DNA from: Streptomyces sp. A 4/2
GTDB taxonomy: Bacteria > Actinomycetota > Actinomycetes > Streptomycetales > Streptomycetaceae
Direction: 5' to 3'
Assembly: GCF_940670765.1 (NCBI RefSeq)
Contig: NZ_CALNVW010000046.1
Span: 62,001 to 126,000, forward strand
Length of the DNA: 64,000 bases
The first letter of the stretch is position 1, and each line of letters opens with the position of its first letter. This document shows positions 7,736-16,382 of the stretch, piece by piece. The notes under the pieces are model-generated. The model was not told the origin of the DNA, did not search any database, and worked only from the letters and a program-made list of their open reading frames with translations. Both the position numbers and the translations under genes were made by a program.

Positions 7736-8221
7736 ATGTCCGACCGCTCATCGCTCCAGCTGTACGTCTACGCCGTCCACGAGGACGAGCAGGACGCCGT
7801 GCTCAGGACCATCGCCGACGAACAGCTGGGCCTCGACTGGGGAGACACCGAAGAGCCGGACCCCGCCTCGCTGGTGCTCGGCTCGTGCTACGGCGCCCAC
7901 GAGATGCCGCTCGGCAGTTCGGACCGTCTCGCGGCAACCCTCCAGGAGCAGGCTCCCACCGCTGTCTTCAAGCTCTGGCAGGACCCCCACTGGTCCGGCG
8001 CGGACGGCCACCTCGTCGCCCACGTGCCCGCAGTCGGCACCTACGAGTCCGGTTGCACGGCGGAAGGGGTACCCCATGCCGGCGTCGCGGGCCTCATCAA
8101 GCAGCTGTCCGCCGTTCCCGCAGGGACCTCGGCCCAGGACTGGCTGGCCAGCGCCGGAGACCAGGTCCTCGGCGTCAGCGTGTTCGCCGCGCTGGAGCCG
8201 TACGAGAAGAGCAACCGATGA
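7736..8221 (+). CDS. Hypothetical protein
   Basis: A 161-residue acidic protein; ATG 7736 after CAGGAGAATC. It begins with a beta strand (LQLYVYAVHEDEQDAVLRTI) in a ferredoxin-like pattern, followed by a Gly/Ser-rich middle and FKLWQDPHWSGADGHLVAHVP. No catalytic motif seen. The stop overlaps the next start (ATGA at 8218). Downstream of the AcrVA2-like gene, probably the same transcript. Confidence 0.65.
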   Translation: MSDRSSLQLYVYAVHEDEQDAVLRTIADEQLGLDWGDTEEPDPASLVLGSCYGAHEMPLGSSDRLAATLQEQAPTAVFKLWQDPHWSGADGHLVAHVPAVGTYESGCTAEGVPHAGVAGLIKQLSAVPAGTSAQDWLASAGDQVLGVSVFAALEPYEKSNR

Positions 8222-8478
8222 GCCCCGAGCCCTCCACCGGACGGGCGGCCACCGCCCTAGCCGGCACCCCGGCCGAGCACCCGCCGCCCCCGGCGATCGC
8301 CTGGGACGACTACCCGCTGCTCGGCTCCGGCGACCCCGCCAAGCACGACCTTGAACTGACCCACACCGGATGCGGGCAGCACCTGTGCGACGCGGAGTCC
8401 GGTGACGTGCTGCCCACGCTGATCGGAATGGTCACCGACCACCACGCGGTGTGCGCCGGACGGCGGGCCGAGCGATGA
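8218..8478 (+). CDS. Hypothetical small protein
   Basis: An 86-residue protein coupled by ATGA on both sides (8218 and 8475). Contains THTGCGQHLCDAESGDVLPTL, with two Cys and two His that could hold a metal, and HHAVC near the C-terminus. Probably a small zinc protein; function unknown. Confidence 0.55.
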   Translation: MSPEPSTGRAATALAGTPAEHPPPPAIAWDDYPLLGSGDPAKHDLELTHTGCGQHLCDAESGDVLPTLIGMVTDHHAVCAGRRAER

Positions 8479-8984
8479 GCAGCGCAGCCCCGGCCCTTCT
8501 CCAGCCCTGGCAGGCTTCCGAGTTCGAGTCGTTTCTGCGCACCTGCCTCGACGAGAACACGCGGAGCCAGGGGCAGGTCGCCACCTTTGCCGAGACCGGC
8601 TGTACCCACAGCCGGTACGGACTGCGGCTGACCCTCCCCACCGGCGCCGAGGTCTACCTCCAGATCGTGGCCGCCCGCCCTCCGGACGGGCGCGCCGAAC
8701 CGCAGGGAGAGCCACCGCCGCGGCTGCGCGCCGCCGCGCTACCGGCCGTAGGCAAGACGCCGCTCACCGCCGTCGAGCGGTACCTGATCGGTGTGCTGAC
8801 CGCGCGGCAGGACCCCTTCATCCGCCGGGTCAAGCCGCTCAGCGCGGCGAACGGCGCGATCCCCTACGGCCTGCACGTCACCTTCCACTGCGGCGCGGCC
8901 GTCTGCTGCTACGTCGCCTACCTCGTCCCCGCCGGGTACAGCCGGCCTCTCGGCGGCCCGTACCCCGCACTGCGCCAGATCTGA
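8475..8984 (+). CDS. Hypothetical protein
   Basis: A 169-residue protein starting at an ATGA overlap. It has an N-terminal helical segment (LQPWQASEFESFLRTCLDENT), a strand-rich centre (RYGLRLTLPTGAEVYLQIVA) and a second YGLHVTFHCGAAVCCYVAYLVP strand pair. The two halves look like an internal repeat of a strand-turn-strand unit. No enzyme motif. Confidence 0.65.
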   Translation: MSSAAPALLQPWQASEFESFLRTCLDENTRSQGQVATFAETGCTHSRYGLRLTLPTGAEVYLQIVAARPPDGRAEPQGEPPPRLRAAALPAVGKTPLTAVERYLIGVLTARQDPFIRRVKPLSAANGAIPYGLHVTFHCGAAVCCYVAYLVPAGYSRPLGGPYPALRQI

Positions 8985-9044
8985 ACCGGCCAGCGACAAC
9001 GGCCGGACGGCCAACCCCTTCAACCCCTTCAAGGAACACCCCAC

Positions 9045-9293
9045 ATGAACACCATCGACCGCGAGACCGTGCGCGAGCGGGCTCGGCAGCACAGCGCCCG
9101 GGTGGCCGACTTCCGCCTGGCCCTCCTCGGCGGCGACCAGGCCACGATCGAACGTGCCCGCGCCGAGGGACAGACCGCCGCGCGCACCCTGTTCGACGCA
9201 CAGCTTGAGGCCGGGCTCATCACCGCCGAGCACCACCGCCGTCGCACCGCCGCGCTGAGCAGCGAGTACCCCGGAACGGAGGCGCAGGCGTGA
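9045..9293 (+). CDS. Hypothetical small helical protein
   Basis: An 82-residue all-helical protein, ATG 9045 after AAGGAAC. It is charged and Ala-rich (RARQHSARVADFRLALLGGDQ) and shows no membrane segment. Its stop overlaps the next gene's GTG (9290). Confidence 0.6.
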   Translation: MNTIDRETVRERARQHSARVADFRLALLGGDQATIERARAEGQTAARTLFDAQLEAGLITAEHHRRRTAALSSEYPGTEAQA

Positions 9294-9697
9294 TCCTCAA
9301 GCCGATCTCTCTGGCGTTCGCCGCTGCCCAGACGTTCGCCGAACACGTAGACCGTCTCCCGGACACCGACGACAACGGTGAGGCCATCGAAGCATGGGCG
9401 AACCGAGCGGCCGAGCTGTCCCGGGCGGCCGCCGATGCGGCAGCGGAGTACGCCGACGAGTCGTACCGACTGGGCCTGATCGCCGCCGACGTCCTGATCG
9501 GCCGCCTGATCGAGGCGGAAGCCTTCCATTCCAGGAACCAACGGATCGTCCGCGAGGGGTTGGCCGCCGTCGCCCGCGCCCGCAAGGATGTGGGACAGCC
9601 CGCCGGGACCGGGCACGACGAAGCCGAGGCAGCACCCGGAGCGCTGGGTACACGTCACCAGCCCGTGCTTCCCGGCGTGCCCGCCACCCGGCGCTGA
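9290..9697 (+). CDS. Hypothetical helical protein
   Basis: A 135-residue protein starting at GTG 9290 in a GTGA overlap. Mostly helical, Ala/Glu-rich, with a disordered tail. Last gene of the run that starts at 6516. No family recognised. Confidence 0.6.
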   Translation: MILKPISLAFAAAQTFAEHVDRLPDTDDNGEAIEAWANRAAELSRAAADAAAEYADESYRLGLIAADVLIGRLIEAEAFHSRNQRIVREGLAAVARARKDVGQPAGTGHDEAEAAPGALGTRHQPVLPGVPATRR

Positions 9698-9735
9698 GAT
9701 TCGACCGTCGGCTGTTTTGGCATGATCCCCGTTCA

Positions 9736-9753
9736 GGAGCGCGATCGCGCTCC
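9736..9753. repeat. 18-bp perfect palindrome
   Basis: GGAGCGCGATCGCGCTCC just upstream of the lipoprotein gene at 9773. It has no loop, so it is more likely a protein-binding site than a terminator, though a weak terminator for the operon before it is possible. Confidence 0.45.
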
Positions 9754-9772
9754 ATGACCGAGGGGAAGAATC

Positions 9773-10753
9773 ATGCGCAGCACACGGGGATGGGCCGCCG
9801 TAGTCGTGATGGCCATCGCGACGCTGTCGGCGGGGTGCGCCGGCTCCACGTCAGGGCCTGCTCCCGGCCCGGCGTCCGCTCCGGCCACCGCCGGTGCCAC
9901 GCCGGCCGGGCTGCCGTCCGGGATCACCGAGCTGGGACCCGCTGTCCCCGTCGCGGCGCAGGGCTGGACCCTGGCGGTGGCTCCGTTCCAGGAGGCCGGC
10001 ACCTCGTCCGGCGAGGTGCCGGCCGGCTGGGCCGTCCTTCGCACCACGGCGACGTTCACCAATACCAGCGACCGGATCACCCTGCTGCCGGACACCGCGC
10101 TCACCGTGCGCTACGGCCCGCTGGGGCGCCAGGCCGTCCCGGTCAAGGACCAGACCCTCTCCGGGCTCCCCGCGCACGACGCTGCGACGAAGGTCGCGCC
10201 GGGCGCTTCCTACACCGCCGAGATAGGCGTGGCCGTTCCCCCGCAGGGCCTGGGCCAGCGGGTCACCGTCACCGCCGAGGCCACCCAGGAGGGGATGGCG
10301 GAGGCGGACGACCTCTTCTTCGAGGGCACCCTGCCCGGGAGCGCCACCCCGGCGTCCGGCTCTCCCGAGCCCACCGGCACGACGCCGGCGTCGCCTGGCC
10401 CTGTCCTCCCCTTCGGTACGTGGTCGCCGGCGGGTCTGCGGATCTCCCCGATCACGCTCGGGCCGGACAAGGACGGCAAGCGGACGGCGACGGCCGACCT
10501 CACCGTCACCAACGACGGTCCCCGCCCGCGGCCGGGCCTGGGCATCACCCTGCGGGTGATGACCGGCGCCGGCCTGACCGACGCCGCGACCGTCACCCCG
10601 AGCCTGGACTACCCCGACGCCCCGATCGCGCCCTCGCGCTCGGCCACCGCCACCGTGCGGTTCACCCTCCCCTCCTCCGCCGTCCCCGGCCCGGTCACGG
10701 TCGAGGCCCTCGACCACGGCGACCGGATCACCTTCAGCGGCACGCTCGGCTGA
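9773..10753 (+). CDS. Secreted lipoprotein with two Ig-like/DUF4352-type halves
   Basis: A 326-residue lipoprotein: signal peptide with hydrophobic core and lipobox LSAGC (Cys at residue 23), then a Ser/Pro/Gly/Ala linker. Two beta-rich regions follow (about 55-185 and 215-326), each with a pattern like LxVxNTSDRxxxLP or ADLTVTNDGPRPRPGLG, typical of surface Ig-like domains that carry ligand- or protein-binding loops. ATG 9773 follows GAGGGGAAG. Expected to be anchored outside the membrane. Partner unknown. Confidence 0.7.
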   Translation: MRSTRGWAAVVVMAIATLSAGCAGSTSGPAPGPASAPATAGATPAGLPSGITELGPAVPVAAQGWTLAVAPFQEAGTSSGEVPAGWAVLRTTATFTNTSDRITLLPDTALTVRYGPLGRQAVPVKDQTLSGLPAHDAATKVAPGASYTAEIGVAVPPQGLGQRVTVTAEATQEGMAEADDLFFEGTLPGSATPASGSPEPTGTTPASPGPVLPFGTWSPAGLRISPITLGPDKDGKRTATADLTVTNDGPRPRPGLGITLRVMTGAGLTDAATVTPSLDYPDAPIAPSRSATATVRFTLPSSAVPGPVTVEALDHGDRITFSGTLG

Positions 10754-10885
10754 CGGCGAGGTGCGCCGCCGGCCGGGGCGCGCCGAACTTCTCGACACCG
10801 GTGGGGCGGGAGTGGTCACACGGATACGCCGCGCGGCACCTCTATGGGATGACGCGCACCTCCGACCAGTCAGGAGCACCACTCC

Positions 10886-11608
10886 ATGCCCCGCCCTCTT
10901 CGCACCGCGGCCATCGGCGCCGCCCTCGCTGCGGCAGCCACGCTCGCCGCCTGCACCCCCGTCGACGTCGTGAAGTCGGCGCCCGAGGCCGCAGCCGGGC
11001 CCATGATGTCCGCCACGGCCGCCCTCCGGGAGCTCGACCAGCTCACCGTCAAGGGGAGAGCTCCCCAGACCGGGTACAGCCGCGACCAGTTCGGTCCGGC
11101 CTGGAGCGACAGCAGCACTGCGCCGGGAAGCCACAACGGCTGCTCGACCCGCGACGACGTCCTCGCCCGCGATCTGTCCGACGTCGTGCGACAGGGTCCG
11201 TGCACCGTCGTCTCCGGGGTGCTCCACGACCCGTACACCGCGCGCACGATCGCCTTCACCCGCGGCGTCAAGACGTCGTTGGCCGTGCAGATCGACCACA
11301 TCGTGCCCCTGAGCCTCAGCTGGCAGACCGGCGCGCAGCAGCTGAGCGCGGCCGAGCGGCTCAGCCTCGCGAACGACCCGCTCAACCTGGTGGCGGTCGA
11401 CGGCCCGACGAACGAGGCGAAGGGCGACGGCGACGCCGCCACCTGGCTTCCGCCGAACAAGCTGATCCGCTGCGGCTACGCGCAGCGCCAGATCGCGGTG
11501 AAGGCGAAGTACAAGCTCTGGGTGACCCCTCCGGAGAAGGACGCGCTGCGCCGCGTCCTGGCCAGCTGCCCCGGGCCGGCTCTGCCGGGTGAGGGGGCGT
11601 CCAAGTGA
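10886..11608 (+). CDS. Secreted HNH nuclease (DUF1524/GmrSD C-terminal-type)
   Basis: A 240-residue exported protein. It has a signal peptide with a lipobox-like LAAC (Cys 23), so it is probably a lipoprotein. The nuclease part shows IDHIVPLSLSW (DH of the HNH motif, residues ~138-148), then LANDPLNL, GPTNEAKGDGDAATWLPPN, and a Cys before the final helix: the usual order of this family. Family members hydrolyse DNA non-specifically; as a cell-surface enzyme it could degrade external DNA or act on neighbours. Start ATG 10886. The next gene overlaps by one base. Confidence 0.8.
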   Translation: MPRPLRTAAIGAALAAAATLAACTPVDVVKSAPEAAAGPMMSATAALRELDQLTVKGRAPQTGYSRDQFGPAWSDSSTAPGSHNGCSTRDDVLARDLSDVVRQGPCTVVSGVLHDPYTARTIAFTRGVKTSLAVQIDHIVPLSLSWQTGAQQLSAAERLSLANDPLNLVAVDGPTNEAKGDGDAATWLPPNKLIRCGYAQRQIAVKAKYKLWVTPPEKDALRRVLASCPGPALPGEGASK

Positions 11609-12645
11609 TGGGCGAGTTCAGGGGCGGGCTCCGGCTGCTCCCCTACGGCGGTGACGTGGACCGCTGGCACCGCGAAACGGTCCACGCCCTGCAGTACCAC
11701 CTCGCCGCGTCGGGACAGAGCCGCGCCGGCGCCGCGGCCTTCGAGTCCGCCGTCGGCGCGGTGCGGCAGGTGGAGCGGACGGAGTGGGGCTGGGTCCGGT
11801 GGGGGTACCCGCTGGAGTCGGAGGTGCGGTTCGAGGACGCCTTCCCCGCGGAGGTCGGGGTGGTCGCCCCGGCCTCGGGCGCACGGGCGGCATCGCTTCT
11901 CGCCCGTACTGTGTGGGGGCGGCGGCCGGCGCCGTTCCTGCGGAGGATCGGCGGCGCCGAGCTGCCGGCCGCGGTGAGCGTGGTGCGCTTGGCCGTGGTC
12001 GTGGCCGCGGCCCTGCTGCTCGCCCCGGCGCTGCGTGAGCACCTTTCCTCGGGAGCGGCCCTGACCACGGCCGTGGCGGCCGGCGTCGCGCTGGCTTGGG
12101 GCGGGCCGGGTCTCGCCGCGATCGTCACCCGTCGCCATGTGCGGGTCGTGGATGCCGCCGTCCCTCGGGCGGAGTGCATCCACCGGCTCCTGGCCCTGCA
12201 GCAGGAGGTGGCTGAGGCGGCAACGGCGTCGGGAGTGGCCGAGCTTCGGCGCGCTGCCGAGGCCGGACACCGGTTCCTGTGGGACGCCGCCGGCCTGGTG
12301 CTGGCCGCCGGCGAGGACGGGGCCGGTCTCGACGTCGTCCAGGAGTACGAGGCCGCCTACCGGCGGCTGGGTGTGGCGGCTGCTGCGGCCCTGGGCGAGC
12401 GGGAGCGCCTGGAGCACCGGCTGGCGGATTTGGACGAAGCGGGGCGCGGGGCCGAGGCGCCGGGTGCCTACCTCGGCAGCCGGCGGGCCCGGCTCGTCGA
12501 GGAGGCAGCGCCGGCGCAGCTCCTCGACGAACTCGCCGCGGGGCTGGACGAGCTGGCCGCCGGCCTGCGGGACGCCCAGCAGGCCGTCGCGCGTACGGCC
12601 GATGTGACGCCTCGGAGCGGGGAGCAGCGCCATGAAGGCCGGTAA
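11608..12645 (+). CDS. Membrane protein with helical/coiled-coil domain
   Basis: A 345-residue protein. Residues 1-130 are soluble, then two hydrophobic segments around 130-175 (VSVVRLAVVVAAALLLAP; LTTAVAAGVALAWGGPGLAAI). The rest is long helices, Ala/Glu/Leu-rich, with repeated LDELAAG near the end. The start is ATG 11608, overlapping the previous TGA; a GTG at 11605 is the alternative. No enzymatic motif. It overlaps the next gene by 14 bp, so the three genes from 10886 form an operon. Confidence 0.65.
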   Translation: MGEFRGGLRLLPYGGDVDRWHRETVHALQYHLAASGQSRAGAAAFESAVGAVRQVERTEWGWVRWGYPLESEVRFEDAFPAEVGVVAPASGARAASLLARTVWGRRPAPFLRRIGGAELPAAVSVVRLAVVVAAALLLAPALREHLSSGAALTTAVAAGVALAWGGPGLAAIVTRRHVRVVDAAVPRAECIHRLLALQQEVAEAATASGVAELRRAAEAGHRFLWDAAGLVLAAGEDGAGLDVVQEYEAAYRRLGVAAAAALGERERLEHRLADLDEAGRGAEAPGAYLGSRRARLVEEAAPAQLLDELAAGLDELAAGLRDAQQAVARTADVTPRSGEQRHEGR

Positions 12646-12991
12646 GCGGTGGTCCGCGCCCGGGACCGCGCGCGAGGGTGCGCGGGATCCGCTGGCGGCC
12701 GAGCGGGCGCGTCTGGCTGCGGCGTCGTTCGCCCGGGGTGTGGTGTGGGCGGTGCTGACGGTCAGCCTGCTGGGGACCGTGGTGACGGCGCCCTACCTTC
12801 CGAGTCCCTGGGGCAGGCCGGTGTTGCTGCTCGCTCTCCTTGGCGGCCTGGTGTCCGGACTGGTCACGCTCTACCGGCTGTTCATCGCGTTCCTGGCGTT
12901 GCTCGCGCTCGGACGGGTCGCGGTTCCGGGCCGGCTGGGTGCGCGCTCGAAGCCCGCTTCGGAGCCCGCGCGTCCACATGAGGGGTCGTGA
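12632..12991 (+). CDS. Small membrane protein
   Basis: A 119-residue protein with a basic N-terminus, two transmembrane helices (about residues 33-55 and 63-98) and a basic, Pro-rich tail. Starts at ATG 12632 after GGAGCAG, inside the end of the preceding gene. Unknown function. Confidence 0.65.
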   Translation: MKAGKRWSAPGTAREGARDPLAAERARLAAASFARGVVWAVLTVSLLGTVVTAPYLPSPWGRPVLLLALLGGLVSGLVTLYRLFIAFLALLALGRVAVPGRLGARSKPASEPARPHEGS

Positions 12992-13493
12992 TCTCCGCCA
13001 CAGCGGGCACTGGGCGCCGCGGCGGCACCCAGTGCCTCGCCGGACGGGGGCGCGGGACCTTCGGCATGGCCGAAAGTACGGGGTTGTCCGGTGCGACTCC
13101 GCAGGGCAATGGGCGCTCTACCGACCGCTGCCGGACAGATGACCAGGTCAGCGCCACACTAGAACAGATCGGACATAAGCCGCAAAGCGCAAGATCATCG
13201 TCAGAATAGATCTTGACGGCCGGAAAAGGCCGTGCAAGATTCGTATAAGTTACCGGTCAGATTCAGTCACGGGGCGAGCACTATCCGCACACACGCGTGC
13301 GGTCACGGGGAGGGGGGTCGTGTGCATTTCAACGGAATGCTGACTCCCAATCAGATTTGGGGCGCAAGCCAATCCGAAGCAGCGCGGACGTACTTGGCGG
13401 CCGGGCACCACGCCGCCTCACCTTCTGCTTTCGGCTCGGGCGGGATCCCGTCCGCCGAGGGGCGCCTCGAGATCCCCGTCGGGACGGAGCAAG
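12992..13493. other. Intergenic region with hairpin and inverted repeat
   Basis: About 500 bases without a convincing gene. Contents: an imperfect hairpin at 13007-13035 (13 of 14 pairs) that would terminate the 10886-12991 operon, and at 13210-13240 an inverted repeat around GGAAAA (ATCTTGACGGCC / GGCCGTGCAAGAT, one base bulged), 4 bases before a TATAAG. This is a candidate operator/promoter for the regulator at 13494. Confidence 0.5.
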
Positions 13494-13955
13494 GTGGCAA
13501 GCCGCGGAGTAGCAGCCTTCAGCGCCGCCGCCCTGCGTCGACTGCGCACCAGGGCCTCCCTCTCGCAGGACGAGCTGGCGGCCATGGCCCGCGTGCGCGG
13601 GGCGCGGGTGGCCGGCACCCACATCTGCCTGTACGAACAGGGCCGACGAAAGCCGCAGTTGCCGACGGCGCAAGCCCTCGCCGACAGCCTGAGAGTGCCG
13701 CTGGAGTCACTCCTGTCGACCGGCAGGTCGGACGATGTACAGCGGCTTCGGCTGTTGGCCGGCTGGAGCCAGCGAGCGCTGGCGCACCGGCTGGGCGTCG
13801 CCCAGGCCCGGTGGTCGCGGATCGAGCGGGGCCTCGCGTCGCTCGACGAGTCGAAGTTCCGGCTGGCCGCCGAACTGCTGAAGGTGACGGTCGAGCAGCT
13901 GTTGCGCTCACTGGACGCCGTCACCGGCAGCCGGCTGCCACGGGGCCGTCGCTAA
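13494..13955 (+). CDS. XRE-family regulator with two helix-turn-helix domains
   Basis: A 153-residue protein with two consecutive HTH domains: residues ~10-65 (LRRLRTRASLSQDELAAMA...ICLYEQGRRKP) and ~80-135 (LRLLAGWSQRALAHRLGV...WSRIERG). Each has the canonical SQxxLA helix 2 and a recognition helix. A tandem XRE fold in one chain suggests binding of an asymmetric or long operator. Start GTG 13494 after GGAGCAAG. It lies just upstream of the Tad operon in the same direction and is a candidate regulator of it, perhaps acting at the repeat near 13210 or in 13956-14094. Confidence 0.8.
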   Translation: MASRGVAAFSAAALRRLRTRASLSQDELAAMARVRGARVAGTHICLYEQGRRKPQLPTAQALADSLRVPLESLLSTGRSDDVQRLRLLAGWSQRALAHRLGVAQARWSRIERGLASLDESKFRLAAELLKVTVEQLLRSLDAVTGSRLPRGRR

Positions 13956-14094
13956 AAGCATGTGACGACTCCCCAGCAGGCGATTTAGGCTCCATATCCA
14001 TTTGATCAACCGTTTGCGTACTGGACGCGGAATTCCGCGGTCCGCCTAATTCCCATGTCCTTTCAGCTTTCTGACCACCACTCATCAGGGGGAT

Positions 14095-14682
14095 ATGCCA
14101 GTGGCACCTTCATTCAGTGTTGAGATACGCCGGGCCGGCGTCTCCGCGGTGGTGGCCGCGGCCGCCGTGGCACTGCTGGCCGGCTGTGGGTCGGGCGGCG
14201 GGGACGCCAAGGCGAGCGCATCACCGTCCGCCTCGGCGACGTCGGCCACCCCTTCGCCCAACCCCAGCACCACCGCGACCGAGCAGGTCCTCGCCGCGTA
14301 CCGGGGGATGTGGGCCGAGCAGACCAAGCTCTACAGCTCGGGGAGCTTCTCCGGCTCGAAGCTGGAGGAGTACGCAGCCGACAAGGCGCTCTCCAAGGTC
14401 AAGGCGGCCGCGCTGTACTACCAGGGCAACGGCCTGGTAGTGAAGGGCGCCCCGGTGCTGTCCCCGAAGGTCACCGACCTGTCGCTGGACACCAATCCGC
14501 GGACCGCGACCGTCGTGGACTGCGTCGACAGCTCGAACTTCGTCCCGGAGAACGCCAAGACGGGCAAGAAGTCGGACCTCGACGGTGCCAACCGGCGCCA
14601 CGTACAGACCTCGAAGGCGTACTACGGCAGCAACAAGTGGCTGATCGTCGACTCCACCATCGACAAGGACAGCACGTGCTGA
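14095..14682 (+). CDS. Lipoprotein upstream of the Tad genes
   Basis: A 195-residue lipoprotein: signal peptide and lipobox LLAGC (Cys ~30), a Ser/Thr/Ala/Pro linker, then a compact domain with VLAAYRGMWAEQTKLYSSG, SKVKAAALYYQGNGLV, TATVVDCVDSSNFVP and a final strand pair. The layout (YRGMW, DCVD, WxVDxxI) is that of small Streptomyces secreted proteins found near Tad genes. ATG 14095 after CAGGGGGAT. The next gene starts inside its end. Confidence 0.7.
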   Translation: MPVAPSFSVEIRRAGVSAVVAAAAVALLAGCGSGGGDAKASASPSASATSATPSPNPSTTATEQVLAAYRGMWAEQTKLYSSGSFSGSKLEEYAADKALSKVKAAALYYQGNGLVVKGAPVLSPKVTDLSLDTNPRTATVVDCVDSSNFVPENAKTGKKSDLDGANRRHVQTSKAYYGSNKWLIVDSTIDKDSTC

Positions 14683-15662
14683 GCCGCAGAGGGGCGGGTG
14701 CGCTGACCGGCGCTCTCATCGCGCTGCTGGTCGCGCTCACCGTGCCCGTCGGCACAGCCAGCGCCGACGGTGGTGTCAAGTGCCCTGACCTCGTCCCTGA
14801 CTGCGACATCAACGTCGGCGGCGGAGGAGGCGGAGGCGGCGGAGGCACAGGCGGCGGAGGCGGCACCGGCGGAGGCGGCGGTAGTGGTGGCGGCGGAGCT
14901 GCTACCTGCGTCATCCACTGGAAGAACCCCAACGGCAAGGAAGTCGGCGAGGTGCCCTGCTACGAGGAGGGCGTCGGCTGGTTCAACTACACGGACCAGT
15001 GCTACTGGGACCTCCTCAACCCCCAGCCCGCCCCGGACGCCCCTGACTGGCAGTGGGGCAGCGGAGCGCCTTCGGACCCAGCGGCCCGGGGCAAGGGGAA
15101 GGCGTACAACGTCATCTGCCCAGGCATCGGCCGTGAGCTGGCCGGCGGCACCAGCTGGAGCCTGAACCCGCCTCCGGGCTTCGGCGGCGGCCCCTCCCCG
15201 GAGGAGCTCGCCCAGGAGGCCATCAAGAAGATGCGGCTGCTCGGAGCCCAGATCGGCACGGCGCCGGGTACCGGCACGACCGGCATCGTCGGCATGCCCG
15301 TGTGGATCTGGAACGTGAAGACCGACCGCACCTGGGGCCCCGTCTCCGCGAGCGCCTCGGCCGGTGGCATCACGGTCAACGCCACGGCCAACGTGCAGAA
15401 GATCGTCTACACGATGGGCGACGGCGGCGGCGTGACCTGCACCAGCGCAGGCACTCCCTACAAGGAGTCCTACGGCGGCAGCACCTCTCCCGACTGCGGC
15501 TACCGGTACACCAAGACCTCCAGCGCCTTCTCCGTCAGCGCCGTCACCACCTGGACGGTGCACTGGGAGGGCGGAGGCCAGCAGGGCGACATCACCACGA
15601 CCCGAGCCTCCGGAGGCGTGAACCTCGCCATCGGCGAAGCCCAGGTCGTCGCCAAGCCGTGA
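14676..15662 (+). CDS. Secreted Gly-rich protein in Tad operon
   Basis: A 328-residue exported protein. GTG 14676 gives a clean signal peptide (LIALLVALTVPVGTASA, cleavage ~28-30), then Cys-rich short segment CPDLVPDCDIN, a long poly-Gly/Ser/Thr linker (residues 48-72) and a C-terminal domain with Cys pairs (CVIHW, PCYEE, QCYWDLL, TCTSAGTP, DCGYRY) that could form disulphides. No known enzyme. Position suggests a surface component associated with the pilus. Confidence 0.65.
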   Translation: MLSRRGAGALTGALIALLVALTVPVGTASADGGVKCPDLVPDCDINVGGGGGGGGGGTGGGGGTGGGGGSGGGGAATCVIHWKNPNGKEVGEVPCYEEGVGWFNYTDQCYWDLLNPQPAPDAPDWQWGSGAPSDPAARGKGKAYNVICPGIGRELAGGTSWSLNPPPGFGGGPSPEELAQEAIKKMRLLGAQIGTAPGTGTTGIVGMPVWIWNVKTDRTWGPVSASASAGGITVNATANVQKIVYTMGDGGGVTCTSAGTPYKESYGGSTSPDCGYRYTKTSSAFSVSAVTTWTVHWEGGGQQGDITTTRASGGVNLAIGEAQVVAKP

Positions 15663-15691
15663 CTCGCCCGCACACGTAAGGAACTACCCAG

Positions 15692-16381
15692 ATGAGCACC
15701 ACCACGGGGCCCGCCCCCGAGACCACCGATCAGCAGACGCCCGCTCCCAAGTCGATCGTCCGCCAGCCCGTCGTCCGCCGACGCCGCCCCGGCTTCATCG
15801 CCATGGCCGTCGCGCTGATCGCGGTCGGCGTCGGCGCCAACGCGTGGCTGTACATGTCCACGGGCAACCGCGAGCCCGTCGTCGCCATCGCGCACGACGT
15901 GCCGATGGGCGCCCAGCTCACCGCCGACGACCTCGTGGAAGCCCGGATCGCCACCGACCCGGTCCTCACTCCCGTACCGGCCAGCCAGCTGAAGAAGATG
16001 ATCGGCAAGCGCACCACCGTGGGCCTGACCAAGGGCAGCCTGCTGACCACCCAGTCGGTCACCGACCAGCCGCTGATCAAGCAGGGCCAGTCGCTGGTGG
16101 GTGTCTCGCTCTCCCCGGCGCAGATCCCCGCCAGCCAGCTGAGCCCCGGCCAGAAGGTCAACGTCATCCACACGCCGAAGAACAACGCCGTTGCTGCCGA
16201 CGGCGCCGCCGGCGGCAACAAGAACACCACCGTGCAGGCCGTCGTCATCGAGGTGGGCAAGGCCGACAACAGCGGCGACCGCGTCGTGGACCTGGCCGCC
16301 AACACCCTTGACGGCGCGACCCTGGCCCAGTGGTCAGCGAACGGCGAGGCCTCCCTCGTCGTCGTGCCGTCGGGGAGCTGA
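15692..16381 (+). CDS. SAF-domain protein (CpaB/RcpC-like)
   Basis: A 229-residue protein: cytoplasmic basic tail, one transmembrane helix (~29-50), then an SAF/CpaB region (VVAIAHDVPMGAQLTADDLVEARI...GLTKGSLLTTQSVTD...LSPGQKVNVIHTP). In Gram-negative Tad systems the homologue works with the secretin; in actinobacteria it is retained without a secretin and probably acts in the cell envelope. Directly followed by the CpaE-like gene with one base between. Confidence 0.8.
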   Translation: MSTTTGPAPETTDQQTPAPKSIVRQPVVRRRRPGFIAMAVALIAVGVGANAWLYMSTGNREPVVAIAHDVPMGAQLTADDLVEARIATDPVLTPVPASQLKKMIGKRTTVGLTKGSLLTTQSVTDQPLIKQGQSLVGVSLSPAQIPASQLSPGQKVNVIHTPKNNAVAADGAAGGNKNTTVQAVVIEVGKADNSGDRVVDLAANTLDGATLAQWSANGEASLVVVPSGS

Positions 16382-16382
16382 C

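Noticed and set aside
9394-11592. 732-codon plus-strand frame
   Set aside because: Shadow frame across the lipoprotein and HNH nuclease genes; very Arg/Pro/Ser-rich with no domain.
12988-13209. 73-codon frame with GTGA overlap
   Set aside because: Contains the hairpin at 13007-13035, has no independent ribosome-binding site and a poor third-position GC pattern.
14820-14895. GGC/GGA-rich tract resembling a repeat array
   Set aside because: It encodes the poly-Gly linker of the secreted protein at 14676; no CRISPR-like repeat/spacer structure.
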